From: Epiperipatus broadwayi
Lineage: Eukaryota; Onychophora; Udeonychophora; Euonychophora; Peripatidae
Assembly (NCBI GenBank): GCA_028023455.1
Contig: JAQFVV010000515.1
Location: forward strand, 1-64,000
Direction: 5' to 3'
Length of the DNA: 64,000 nucleotides
Shown here one piece after another: positions 47,470 to 60,659 of the stretch. Made by a program: the position numbers and the translations under genes. Each line of letters starts with the position of its first letter. The stretch's first letter is position 1. The notes below the pieces were generated by a model, which was given only the letters and a program-made list of their open reading frames with translations, was not told where the DNA came from and made no database searches.

Positions 47470-49555
47470 ATAGTAAACATTCAATATACTGAATGAATAC
47501 GTTAATTAGATTTAAAAAATTTGTCGTTTTTAATTTTGTTATGACAGGGTACTTAATACATACATATATATAAAGAATGAATTAAAAAGAAGAATAAAGG
47601 AGATTTTGATTATAAAACTTCTTGAATCTGAGGATACTAATCTTATGAAGACATCTTTTGATATTAAGGAAAGGTGGTGTTTGAAATGAATTATGGGAAG
47701 ATTTGTTTGTATATATATATATGTTTGTTCCTTTAGTTTGATTTTCACTTGAGAAGGTCTATTTGTAGTAGATGAAACTATGGTCGTTTTAGGATTTTGG
47801 GAAAATTTTGGATTTTATCTAGTATTGTAGTGTTTTATGGCTTTGCATTTTATTCATTACTAGTATAGTGTTAGGCAATTTTGGTTTTATATATATATAC
47901 GCTTATTCTATTAATAAATCCCAAAGTGATGATTGCTAGGTCACCACTAATGTAACATTTCATCTTTACAGAATATTAGCGATTAACCTTTTATATAAGA
48001 TCTTATAGATCAAATGAAAATGAATTCAATTTTGTCTAACAAGTGGATTGTTCAGAAAGGGTGTTATTTGCATTAAATGACTGTAGAAAGTTTAACTTGT
48101 AAATGATTATTATGGTATGGTGGTCATGTGATGTTATTGTGGTATGTGCATTTAAAGTTTATTACTCCTTAAATATTATTAAGATGTGTACTTATAAGTT
48201 CTCTGCTGAAACTACTACCGATTTGAAACAGTGATTAAACATCGAACTGTCAATAGATATGTTTAGCTCATATGAAGCGTGAGAGAGGATAGTCTGAATT
48301 TCTGCTCTGGTGAAGAGTTGTGATATGGCTGAGATGAGTTGAGAGATGCACTGATAAAAAAACAAAATTTAAAAAATATATAGCCTATAAAAAAAAATAA
48401 TTAAAAATAAAATATTTAAAATAACAACAACAAAAAATCCAAATAACTATTTGATTGTCGTCTATTCCTTAATTAATGGCCAGAATTACTTTTGTGAGAC
48501 TCCATTTATATTACTTCCTGTTAATGGAGTTACGATAATTACAAAATGAAGAAGCATTTGAAAAATATTCCCTGAATTCAAGTTTTAAAAAAACGAAAGA
48601 TTAAAAATTAAAAATAAAAGATAGTATCAAATGTTAATTTTGTTTATCTGTCACTAATTTTTAAAACGTTGCCGTGAAAACAAAAAATAACAATAGTATA
48701 GACTTCCTAGATATTGGGTTACTTCATTAAGCAACTAATAAGACAGCTTTTATTATTTTAGTTTTCAAGGTAGGTGACTTTTGATGATCTGGAGTGAAGT
48801 TTGCTTTTAGATGCATTTGTTTGTTTCTTTTTTTTTTTTTTTTTTAGAAAAAACTTTAATGCATTAAGTGCATGGAATTAAAATGTCAAAAATACTTTTT
48901 ACTGATACTGTATCTCAGAAGTATAAATTTCATTAAAAGCAACATAAACATATTTATTGATATTTTTTACCAAAATAGTTTCATATTTTCTTTAAAAAAT
49001 AAACGCGCGTGTACACACACGCACAAAATTCAAATGAAAGCAAACTAACTTCCTCACTGTAAGCTATGGATAAATAACATTCCTATATCCATGGATCATA
49101 AAGAATAAAGTAAACTCAGCTGTCCTTTAATCTTTAAATTATTATATCTTGTAATATTTACATCAGACTAATTAATACAATACGCGTCAACGTATAAAGG
49201 CGAAATTACTACATTTTAAATCTGGGCTTTCAGGACCTGTTTACTCTATATAGAAATGACGTTATAAGCTTTTGTTTATTGACATTGCTAGAAATAAAGA
49301 ATAAAATTTATATATTAGTCTGATGTAAATATTATATAATTATTACAACTAGGCAAATAGAGAATAAAGACAGAGTCTCATTTTTTAATAACCATTATAT
49401 TTAACCTTAATTAAATATATATATACTCACACAGGTAGATTTCCATTAATCCAAAAAAAGTCATTAATTCTAGAACTTTTATTATCGGAATACAATTACA
49501 AAGCATCACTAATTAAAAAACGTTTATTATCTAATTACAATTACAAAGTATTGTT
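47470..49555. other. no gene recognised
   Basis: AT-rich, with several short (TA)n runs and a T-run at 48830-48845. Nothing coding recognised. Confidence 0.4.
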
Positions 49556-49560
49556 TTAAT

Positions 49561-49682
49561 TACAGGGGATTTGAGTATAATCTATATTTTTTTCACATGT
49601 GTGTGGTCATGTGTATCAATTGTATGAGATAGAGTAGATAACTGAAGGGAGCTTGAAAGTCTGTGCTCAAATCCCATATAAT
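49561..49682 (+). repeat. foldback-family right arm, solo
   Basis: Contains GTGTGGTCATGTGTATCAAT, TGAAGGGAGCTTGAAAGTCT and ends GCTCAAATCCCATATA, as in the right arm at 18541-18718. Just before it, AGGGGATTTGAG is the start of an opposite arm, so an internal deletion of a full copy is likely. Confidence 0.75.
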
Positions 49683-50015
49683 TACACCTAAACTTCAAGT
49701 ATATATTTAAAAGTAAATTATACTTGCATTCCAAAATATTGGTGATGTGATGTGTTGTACTATGACTTCTCCTTATTCGGAGTCAGGAATCTCAACAATT
49801 ATGCCCAGAGAAACCGATTAGCCACTTTACCTTCCCTTTCCATTCCACACTTTAAGTTTTCTATATCCTGCTCCATCCCATTTCCAAACATAATCTTAGT
49901 CAACTCCATGGCCTTTATATCTAAATCCCCACATCTTTTCTCAAACCCAGCATAAAAACCAATAACCCACTTTCTGTATAATCACTTTGTTTATATTTAT
50001 TCTTCCATAACTTCA

Positions 50016-50288
50016 TTATTTGTGCCTTGCTGCTTTCAGGCATTTACATTCAATGAACAGGTGCCTAATATTTTCTACGCCTTCCTTACACAACTTGCAG
50101 ACTAAATCATCCACATTTTTCCATTTATGTGTATATTCCCTTGTTGCTAAAGATCCCATTTGAGCCTTAAACAGTAAACTACTTTCCTTGCTATTATCAT
50201 AAATTAACTCACACCCAATATTCTGCTTAATTCTATATATTGTGCCAGGCATTATCAAATGGCCTTGCACAAAGTATGTATTAAGCAC
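50016..50288 (-). mobile_element. LINE carboxy-terminus with CCHC motif
   Basis: The minus-strand frame of 90 codons ends with CKLCKEGVENIRHLFIEC, a C-x2-C-x8-H-x4-C finger found after the reverse transcriptase of several LINE clades. Before it is SSLLFKAQMGSLATREYTH. It is probably the 3' part of the LINE at 52797-54352, which lies upstream on the same strand. Confidence 0.8.
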
Positions 50289-50299
50289 AACAAATATAT

Positions 50300-52790
50300 A
50301 AATGTGCTATATTAATAATGGAAGTTTGGTCTGAGCATTAAAATACCCATACACACCAATTTAAAGTAATATGAAATTGACATATAAAATATTGTATAAT
50401 AAACTCATGTGTTTTTCCTTTTTGTATATTTTTTATGATATGTCATTATATGTAGTTGTTTTTTTTATTTTCCAACATACTTGTATATATTTTTTAATTA
50501 CTTTTCTAAAGATTGTAATTTTATTCCATAAGCAAAAAATGTTAATTGCTTTTGCAAAAATCTGATCAAAAGCAAAATGTTTGATAATGCTATAATTAAA
50601 ATGTTATCTTTTTTTTTCTTTTTTTATATATAAAGTAGAAATTCTTTTGAATAATAATAGCTGTAATCAAGTGGTTTGGGCATTCAAGATGGAAAACATT
50701 ATATCAAACTTAAAATGTAGAATTTAATCGGAAAAATTGTAAGGAATGTTATAATCTAAATGATAAGATAAATTGAAAGGATTGGCTGATTCATACTTCT
50801 CAGAGGGCTAGTGGGATTGATATAGTTTAGTCAGTGCTGTGAGATTCATTCTTTCATTGGCAGTCATTCTGGGCAAGTCATTCACTACCTTGGCTCCAGA
50901 ATTGGTAAATCATCTAGCTACTTGAGATTAATTTATGGAGTAGACTACAGCAGATAATTTCTAAGAAGAAATCCATTGTACAGTTTTTTTTAAGAACTAA
51001 TGATTTCTTAAGATTTAATGAACATTTAATAAAATTTATGTTCATATACAAACAGAGGAAAATATGAAGCAATCTACCAGAGAGTCCAGTAAAATGACCA
51101 TGGGGTAGACGACCAGCCAGCGCACCGCCCTTTCTCTGTCCCAAGCCGCCAAGATGTGACCACGCCAGTTCCACCGCCCATGATGATGACAAATGCCGCC
51201 TTGCTAAATAGATGAAATCCTCACTTCACAGCCAGTTGACTTGAAGCCCACACAGAGCCCAGAGGAGAAGAATGAAGACGCAGACATAAGTTTATTCTAA
51301 GATGTTTTATTAATATTGAGATAATTTAACTTTGATGTTTCCGATTAAATATATTCTTATTTTATTATTATTATTATTAATCATTTAAAAAAGAGAATTT
51401 GTCTCTCGCATATGTATATTGAATTTACAGTTATTACGGGCATAAATGTTAAAACTTTTACTTAAATCTTTTGAGTAATTTTTCTATTTTAAATTCTAGT
51501 ATTTTCAACAAAGATTGCAATGAGATTCTTTTTCTGTTGTTGCTATTCGTTTTCCTCTTGTTGTTACTCCTGAAATTCATCATATATAAATATACATGTA
51601 TATATGCGTACATACGCTTATAATATTCGGTAAATACGATATCTCATGTTGAATACCTAAAAATGTATTTAACCGTATATCCTTTTTAAGTTTTTTTTTT
51701 TTTTTTTGTCACTGCTGCACCTCATGATGCGTGTAAGAAGGGATTGATCTATTATAGATTTCCTGTAAGCAAGTACTCTAATAACTTTATATTTAAAATA
51801 ATAGTAAGTGTATAATTGTGCTGCACATATATATATGTATAGAAATTTATCTCTGGCAAAAGAGAAATAGATACAGTACCTTATGGTGAGTACGATATAG
51901 TATCTGAGCCAATGCAACCTATTGACTTGTTGAAAATATTAAATTAGTGAAATATTTCATAGTGCAAATATATGCGTAGTTTTTATTATTATATTTGCTA
52001 TCAATAAAAAGGATTTAAAGTCATCAGTAAAAGTATATGCCTGTATAACCGAAGATCTCTAATCTGATATATATATATATCAAATCACACAAAGTATAAC
52101 TCATTTCTACAGGGTCAAAAAAGCTCAGACCACTTCCATTCTTTATACAACATTGTAAATAGCTTTAGGGATTTATTATTTTCTTATATAAATTGTATTT
52201 TATCGATTTCAATGCCTCGTATATATATAGGGGTTTGTGATAATTAATTATTTAGTATTTTTTTATTATATCATCATTAGTATGAAATGGTGGTGGGTAT
52301 TTGGGATTAAATAAATATTTAATCATAATATTAAACTTAGTTTTGTTTTCATATTCTTTATATTGATAAAAACGTGTCATTTCCTTATCAACCACGTACC
52401 TATAATAATCATTAAACTTACCCATTTGAGTGACCGAGCTAGCCACAAGGGATATCGCCCTACCGGGGTGTTAAATCTTATTCTTATGCTCCGCTGAAAA
52501 TATGGTATTGCACATCCTTCTAGGAAGGTGAAAAAAAATCATTTTTTGATTCTTTTCTAGAAGTGGCACGCAAAAGTCTATTTTGTAAATAGATTTTTCA
52601 AAGGTGTGTACTTGCCATTGTTCTAAATATTCAGGCATTCAAGTAAGATGTCAACTAAAGGGTGTTTTTAACTGGAAGAGTCTTGTCAATCCACTCTTTC
52701 TATCAATTTAGCTGGAAGTACCAATATACATGCGTACAGACAATCGGCTAAATTGATATCCATTTCTTTACCTGTTGAATCTTGGTCACT
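50300..52790. other. insert between two LINE pieces; no gene recognised
   Basis: About 2.5 kb separating the polymerase and finger parts of a LINE. A patch at 51075-51290 is strikingly GC-rich for this window. A segment at 50850-50910 (TTCTGGGCAAGTCATTCAC) recalls the conserved tails of some SINE/LINE families. A perfect 12-bp inverted repeat TATCAATTTAGC/GCTAAATTGATA lies at about 52702 and 52747. Confidence 0.35.
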
Positions 52791-52796
52791 TCATGC

Positions 52797-54352
52797 TCAG
52801 TGCAAGATTAGGAAAGGAATTCCGCAGGGAGAATGGTCTGATACAATATATATATATGTATATAAACATCTTTTTACTCTCCATACTAGTTTTTCATCTC
52901 TCCAATTCCCTATTTTTTTTATTAATGCATCTATTCTGCTATCGCATTCCTTACCATTATAGCACTCAACAATTCTCCTAACACAATCATCCCACCTTTT
53001 GTACAAGTATACTGATATAAATTCTTTATCCAAATCTTCTGCATACCACATTACCTCTTTCACCCATCTTGTTGGCTTCCCTTTATTCATAATACAATTG
53101 AATGCTATTTTGGTTATTATTTTATTATCCATAAACTGCAATCTATCGAACATTTTCATTTTTCTTTTTGCATCTCTCATATAAAAACTTGACCATTCCA
53201 TTTCTCCTTGAATTGCTTCCTTTGCCATCCACACATCTGCATCTAATGCATGTCTTCCTACTTATCTTTGTACTTTTTCTAAGTAATCTAATACTCCTTT
53301 ACTAACACATAATGCATCATTACCATATGTTAATCCTGCTACTGCCACTCACTTCCATATAATTCTAGCTACATCATATTTATTATATGAAAATACTGTT
53401 AATTTCTTATCAAACCCTTTCTTTTTTTTTTGCTTCATTTATCAATTTTTTCTCTTATTCATCCAAGCAATTTTTCTGATTACTTAAGATGATTTCCAAA
53501 TAATTATATCTATTCTCCACACTTAACTTTATATCCCCCAAGAAAAATTCTTCGTCTTCTCTTTTCCCAATATTAATCATCATTATTTTTGATTTTTCTT
53601 CACTAAATTTAATACTCATCTCTTTACCACCCTTGTGCATGTCCTTAGCATAACTTCCATATCTTCTCTTCTTTCTACACACAAAAAGACATCATCCACA
53701 AATAAAGGACCTGACAATGTATATACTGCCTTGCCACCTATTAATGGTATCTCTATCCCTCTTATTAGTCTTTCTATTGCTCTCTCCATTTCTCTCAAAT
53801 ACAACAAAAACAAAATAGGTGACATAGGGTATCCTTGCCTTAGTCCCACTCCATTTTTAACTTTAACATTCTATACCCCCTAATTGATATGTATAGTAAC
53901 ATTTTCATATAATTTTTTAATAATATCCAGTAAAGCTCCATCCATTCCCAAATTTACTAAATTTACCCATAATCTATTTCTATTTACTCTATCATACACC
54001 TTCTCTATATCTATAAAAACTATATATAACTGTGTATCTGTATTCCTACTCATATCCATAAGTTCTGTAACTACAAATAAACTATCTCCTATATGCCTAT
54101 CTGATTGAAAGCCTCCTTGCATTTCTCCTACTATATTATTTTCTTCCATTCATTTTGCAACCCTTCCAGCCACTACATATGAGAAAACTTTATATAAAAC
54201 TGATGTTACTGCTATCAGTCTATAATTGTTTAACTTTCTATAATCCTTACCCCTTCTTTTAAATAGCAGCCATACTCTTGTATTACTCCAACTACCTGGA
54301 ATATCGCTCTTCTGTGTATGTATGGTTTTTTCCCACAACAGCTGTGCCACCT
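52797..54352 (-). mobile_element. LINE reverse transcriptase region, decayed
   Basis: Minus strand, in order: LNNYRLIAVTSVLYKVF (about 54200-54250), MQGGFQSDRH, the palm motif YIVFIDIEKVYDRVNR (about 53985-54035), GLRQGYPMSPILFLLYLRE (53790-53849), the catalytic box FVDDVFLC (about 53680-53705; FADD in active relatives), KMSIKFSEEKSKIM-type thumb sequence, and a downstream block WMAKEAIQGEMEWSSF (53180-53234). Four frames are needed, so it is dead. The clade is uncertain. The 5' part is missing. Confidence 0.88.
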
Positions 54353-54359
54353 AATGTTA

Positions 54360-56660
54360 AGATTTAGTAACTAATAAATGTGATACTTATAAATTTGATT
54401 ATTCAACCCTACTTATATATTTTTCCCTATTATCTCTTTCAGCACAAATTGTTCTCATATTAGTAGGACTGAAAGTATGCAACCAACAAAAAGGATTGTG
54501 TTCCATTGTCAAAATAAATGGATAATCTAAATGCCACATTTACATATTAAGTCTCATTTACATAATAAATTACATTCATGTAAAGGTATAATTTTCAACT
54601 GCTAAATTAATACAGCACTAGTCTGCCAAAAACATGCTTAGTGAATTATAAAAAGTCTTGAATTTCAACTTTTGCCTCTTCGTAATACTCTAATACTACT
54701 CTAATACTCAATTACAATGAATTTATAAAAATTACATTAATGAAAGAAAATTAAATATTTAGAATAAGTAATAAATGCTGATGTTGGTGCTTAATAAATT
54801 CCTGTCTAGTGTTGTCTATTAGTTATTAAAACTTACATTAGGGGGTTTAGCCACAGTGAACGAAATGTCATTGAAACAGCAATATGTAAGCTGGGGTCAT
54901 GCGATAAAGTATTGTTTTGATTTATTGTTTTAATTACTGTTGTATTTAAATTTTATGCTGTTAGAAAATGTAAGTACATTCTGTATTATAAAGTGTTATA
55001 ATATTATTAATAGTTAAACTTATACAATAAACAAAAATTATTCAAAATATCCAAACTATTGATAATAAAATTCATGTTCACTCAAATTTTCAATAGAGTT
55101 TGGGATTATAATGATGATGAGAAAGTTTTATTGCTGAAATCCAAAAAAAAAGTAAAACAAAGGATTTTCATTAATAGTAATCTACATGTAAAGGTTGAAT
55201 AAAATAAAGAGAACATAATAATACTATTGGGCCACTTTGTACTGTGTTGAGTTGGAATTATGAAAGACCTGAACAATGAGAAAAAGTTATCATATTTTAT
55301 TTAAAAAATATCAAGAGAAAATATTGACCCTTCTCTAATTATTCAAAAAGTGGTGAGCTAAGTTTCAATAATATTTCAATCATGTGACTGGAAAGGTCAT
55401 AGAATTGTATAATATCACTCCATGAATTTCTAAACAATTGGAGCATTGTCATATTAGAATATTGCACTATATTACATCATGGAATAAATCTAATACCCAA
55501 ATGACCAAATAGTCTGCATCTGTGATGAAAAATGTGATAGGAATCAAAAAATATCAAGAACTACTCAAATTGTGATAGTTTTACCTCTATGTTTCACAAT
55601 CATGAAAAAAATAGTTTGATCAATAAGCTTTTTTTTTTTGATGACCATTGGGTTTAAATCCTATCAGTGGTTAAGAAATTATGAGTAATGATTTTAATAT
55701 CAACTGAGCATGCTCTAGTGGATATTTCTTATTTATAGCACACCATTATTTTAATTTAATAATAATCACATCAAAAAAACAGGATTTTTAAAATAGCAGC
55801 TTGTTCTCCAAGCTGTCTGCACAATATCTCTGAATCAACATATGTATTACAGTGACATAATTTTGCTATTCACCACAAATATTTTAAGGCTCTAGCATGT
55901 CTCATCATGCATTATGAGATGAATGTGACAATGGGTTTTGTACCTTCACAGATCATCATCAGCACATCCATGCCATCACAAAATCTTGCAAAACATTTGA
56001 AAACATACATGTTACCTATGGCTTTATTGATATACATAGTTTGAAATTATTTGAAATATTTCAGAAGTTTTGCTCAATTTAAACCAAAATTAAATTTTTG
56101 CACTTTGTGCCATCATGGATTGTCTCCAATTTTATGTCATTACTCATGCTCCAGACATGCTAGCATTTGAAAATTATTTTGGTGAATAGCTAATTATGTC
56201 ATTATACAACATACCTATTGATTCAATGTTTGGTGCTACTGTCAATTTGGAAAAAGAACCATTTATTTTTTCACTGGTACACATTAGTTATCAACATCAA
56301 CAGTGACTTGATTTAATGTACTTTTGCAGTTATTTATTTTTTTGGTCAATCTTTTATTAATCTTCACAGTCTGCATTGAATTTTGACCATATTTGACTCT
56401 AAAGGGTATTATTCTCTCACCTTTAGTGAATCCAAATTTCACATGTGATATTATCACTATTAAAACATTGAATAATTTAGAAGTTCTAGACATGGACATT
56501 CTAGCTATGTGAATAGCAATAATTTTGACACTCTTTAAATTCAGATGACACCATTTCTTTTGAAGTAATTATTGTTATTTATTCTTCCCTTCTACTTCTT
56601 TTGTATTTATTATTTTATTAATACAAACAAATAAATAATATACTTTTTTTTTCTACATCC
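54360..56660. other. no gene recognised
   Basis: Somewhat less AT-biased around 55080-56520, but no motif I recognise. The minus frame at 56284-56499 has no known similarity. Confidence 0.35.
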
Positions 56661-56664
56661 TTTA

Positions 56665-56995
56665 AATGAAAATTTTGTCTTTATTATTATTTAATGACTA
56701 ACAGTTTCGATTCCTAAATAGACTTCATCAGGGCTATCATATATAAACATGATATAAATTTAAATAGCAATAATATAAGGTTAATTTTTTTATTTAGATA
56801 ATAAAAATAAAATCAAATAGAAAAATTAACTAAATTTAAAAAAATATAATATAAAAAAATACAGTAAATTATACGCATTAATTAAAAATTATGTATAAAA
56901 TTGTATATTACAACTGTGATGAAGTCAGCTGAACAATTGAAACTGTTAGCCATTAAATAATAATAAAGAGAAGATTTGCACTTAAAAAGTGAATA
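56665..56995. mobile_element. pair of inverted Penelope-like terminal repeats
   Basis: The left unit, minus strand, reads CCTGATGAAGTC, TTTAGGAATCGAAACTGTTA, then ATTAAATAATAATAAAG. The right unit, plus strand, reads GTGATGAAGTCAGCTGAACA, TTGAAACTGTTAGCCATTAA. They are inverted copies of about 70 bp around an AT-only core of about 180 bp. A 'TGATGAAGTC ... GAAAC' arrangement is that of Penelope pseudo-LTRs. Confidence 0.55.
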
Positions 56996-57244
56996 AAGAA
57001 AAGATGTTTTATTTATTTGCCATCATTTCTTCTTATAAGTTTGTAAAATTAGTATTAATTTCCAGTCAAACACCTCTTATGGTTTACTTGAAGTTCTCTT
57101 TGTAAAATGAGTTTTTTTTTAGGGTTTGAGTTGATATTATTTTCATTTCTTGTCTAAAATAATATCAAAAATATTATGATTGTTATACATTATTCCTGTT
57201 ATTTTTTTCCAATGTGCTATATATATATATATATATATATATAA

Positions 57245-57322
57245 ACAAAGAGAATAAATCACCCTTCCCCATAGCCTGGGGAAAGTAATTTACCCTTGGA
57301 GAGGGTGATATACTTTCTTTGT
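57245..57322. repeat. imperfect hairpin next to (TA)n
   Basis: ACAAAGAGAATAAATCACCC (57245) pairs with GGGTGATATACTTTCTTTGT (57303). An inner pair, CCCC at 57267 and GGGG at 57278, encloses ATAGCCT. It follows directly after a (TA)n run at 57219-57242. Confidence 0.8.
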
Positions 57323-57329
57323 CTACATA

Positions 57330-58340
57330 TTAGTTTATATATAATATAATCAGAAAGATAATTTTCTAAAATAAAGATGGTTTAACATTTAATGTACCCC
57401 CCCCCACCAATTCAAAGTTCCAACACAATAAATCAAAATAAAACATTTTCATCCATTCTTAAATTATTTATATGGACCATCAAAACAAATTCTAATACCG
57501 GGTGTGAACATTTAAATTAATGGAGATACCTATGTAGCCTCAATCACAACAGCTTATAATTTAATTTAAAAAGCCAGAGTTAATTACTATTTATATTAAT
57601 AACCTTATACAAACAATAACAAACTATTATATATCTAAGATAAAATTAAAATAGGACCAAATAATATGATATATAGTCAGAGAGATAACTTCATAACTTA
57701 AATGCACTGTTATATTTAATGCAACACATTTCAGTGTTAAAATTCTGATGTGACAAATGAAAATGAAACACTTTTATTTGTTGCAAAGTTATTATATGGA
57801 TGACTACATAAATGCTTAATACTAGCAAACATTTGTAAATTGGACTAAAAGCCAATTTGAGTGCATTCTATGTATATCTGTTGATTTAAATGTCAAGATT
57901 TTGTTGTATCAAAACAGTGTTGTTGGAGAGTATTGCATTAAATATCAGAGGACATTTAAATTTGGAGGTTATCTCTGATTATATTTAATATTACTTAATG
58001 TTGTTTAATGTACCTTATATATATATATATATATCATAGCAATCAATCTTTATGCTACCAACAATCCTAACCTATAGTCAAAGGTTAACTATTATCATCT
58101 ATATTTATAAACATATTAAAGTCTTGAGTAATTGACTTTATTTTCTTAGTAAATATACACACATACACATACATACTTAAATTTTTTATCCCGTCACATA
58201 TTTTTGAAACTTTAAATGGGGTTAGAAATGGTATGATAATCTCTAGCCTAATAGATGATTAGAAATAAATGTTAATGTATTTAGTTAAAATGGATGATGA
58301 CAAACATATGAATTTGTCACTTGTAGATCAAATTGTAATA
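57330..58340. other. no gene recognised
   Basis: AT-rich sequence with a C-run at 57398-57406 and a (TA)n run at 58016-58033. Nothing coding recognised. Confidence 0.4.
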
Positions 58341-58358
58341 ATTTAATATATATATAAC

Positions 58359-58414
58359 AGACATATTTTGCGGGTTCATCCGTGTTAACACAGATGAACC
58401 CACAAAATATGTCT
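58359..58414. repeat. 56-bp palindrome built from a Penelope-type end
   Basis: The sequence is its own reverse complement except at two of 28 base pairs, with no loop (centre GTT|AAC at 58386/58387). Each half contains GGGTTCATC.GTGTTAA, the same sequence as the terminal piece of the Penelope-like element at 28371. Confidence 0.95.
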
Positions 58415-58419
58415 TTTAA

Positions 58420-60655
58420 AGATGCAACCCATGAAAATATTTGTATCAACATATATATATATATATTGAGATAGTTATGTGTCTTACAGCATACAACAGC
58501 ATAGTAGTGTGTACATATAGATAGACAAAGTTGAAACAAAAAGTGGAAATAAAAAATATTTTTTGTAATATTTTCTATATAACACTGGAATAACAGTAAA
58601 GAGCTAAATAATAATTTTGAATTTAAAAAAAATTATTTTACAGCAAACATTTAAAAAGGTCTATTTAATGTTTTATTTTGATTTTGATAATTTAAAAAAA
58701 AACTAAAACAAACTTGTTTTTATGTTATAATAGACAATATCAGTAATTATAAAATTTCCTTATCTACTTTTAATTAGATCGAGACATTTTTTTAAAATTA
58801 AAGCTGGTGATAAAATTTAGTATAATATATTCTGTTGTTGGAAGGATTAAAAATACTTTTTAGATAAAAAAAATGGTTTTAATTAAAGTAAACTGAAAGG
58901 AATCATTAACTTTTTTTTAAGATAAAGAAAAAAAATCAACTATTGTTTTCAAATTCCCCCTGCCAGTATACAAGGTGGAAAAAAAGAAAAATAGGAGGGA
59001 TTACAACAATATACAGATTGTTATTATGAAGTTATAACTGAAGGCAAGAATCACTGTATCCAGTTGCTGTTAATTCACACAATAGAGAATGAATATATAT
59101 GAAAACAAAAGTCCATCTTTTATGTGGTTCCTAGCCTGTGTATATATATATGTATTAGACAACATGCCCAAAGTCTATCAAATTATAAAGACAGAATGGA
59201 GATGACTGAATCCCCACAGTAACCTGATTTATACCTTTCCCAAACATGTCAATAAGCCAGTGTACTGTTTTAGAATTGACAAGCTTACCAAGAGATTCTA
59301 TCAGCTTGTTGAAGGATTACCTTATTATGATTTTATATATATGCTGCTTTATCTATGTGCAAAAACACACAGACAAAGATACTGCATTGTTTATATAAAG
59401 TACATACAGATTTTAGTTCATTTTAAAGGTAAATTTTTTTTGACTAACTTATTCAACTAAAACTAAAATAATGAAAGAAAACAATAAATGACCATTTCCA
59501 GTTTTATTTTTTAACCCATTCATGGCTTCAAGTCACTCAAAAACTGTCAATTTTTACATTATTGTAGTGAATTTATGCTCATTTTAAAGCTTAAAAAGTT
59601 CCATAAGATGCTGCTCTCTCTCAAATTATTTCACAAGTAAAAAATCAATAATATATACATTAAAAGCTACAACAATGGGAGAAGGCAGGCTTTTCTAGAT
59701 GCTGATTGGTTGGTTCTCATTTTGAACAAAAGAAGAGTGCCTGTCAATAATTTTCACTGCTCCAACTTCTTTGTTTTGATTTTCAAAATGAAAATGAATG
59801 TTTTAAAGTATTTTTTTTGATATTTTTTTACATATTATAAATTATTTTGATAAAATGTTCTGAAAATATAATTATTTTAGAAAAATAGTAAGATTTTAGT
59901 AAAAAATTCTTTATTTTTACATGAGCGTAAATTGAGAAAAAAATCAATGTCATCCACAGCACTTTCAAATTTGTTACAAACTTTCTTTTTAGGTCTTCTG
60001 CTATCTAATATTTCTATAATTATAAATAGAAATTTATTTTTGAAAAAACTTTCATTCACTTTCATAATCTACTTTTTACTTTTTACCAATGAAACTAAAA
60101 TGAATATAATATTATAAGATGAATATATTTTTACTGCTGATTCTGTAATTGACCAATCAAAAGTTTAGAGTTTTACCTCACTCGGACAACCAAACTTTTT
60201 GACAGAGAAAAGGTCAAAGGAAAACTCAGAAACTTTCTATATTGGAGATGAAAACAAAAAAAAACTTTCCAGCTATTTTTTTAAAGACATTTATAATTAA
60301 AAGTAACTTGGAAAAAAAGAAAAAGAAACTTTTATGCAGGATTTTTCAAAAAAAGAAAACTTTTCTTTAACTTTTAAAATGTGTCATTTGGTAGAAGTAA
60401 TTACAATTAGTAATACAAATATTTTATTTAATAAATTTATTTATTAATATCATTAGATATAAAGATCAGTGGGTACACACACCCATATAAATTAAAATCA
60501 GTAATCAACCATATATATGTTACAATTAATAATTTATCTACTATCAAGAATGAATTTTTAATTTTCTGTATTATTATATGATTAATTTCAAATATGTTGC
60601 ACACTTCTGTGTGATTATATAAATGCATGTCATGCAGACAGACAGACACACACAC
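58420..60655. other. no gene recognised
   Basis: AT-rich. Frames at 58285-58539, 59260-59460 and 59877-60117 have no known similarity. A/G-rich runs occur at 58900-58995 and 60240-60350. Confidence 0.4.
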
Positions 60656-60659
60656 ACAC

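Noticed and set aside
53635-54108. Plus-strand frames overlapping the LINE
   Set aside because: Antisense shadows of the minus-strand reverse transcriptase.
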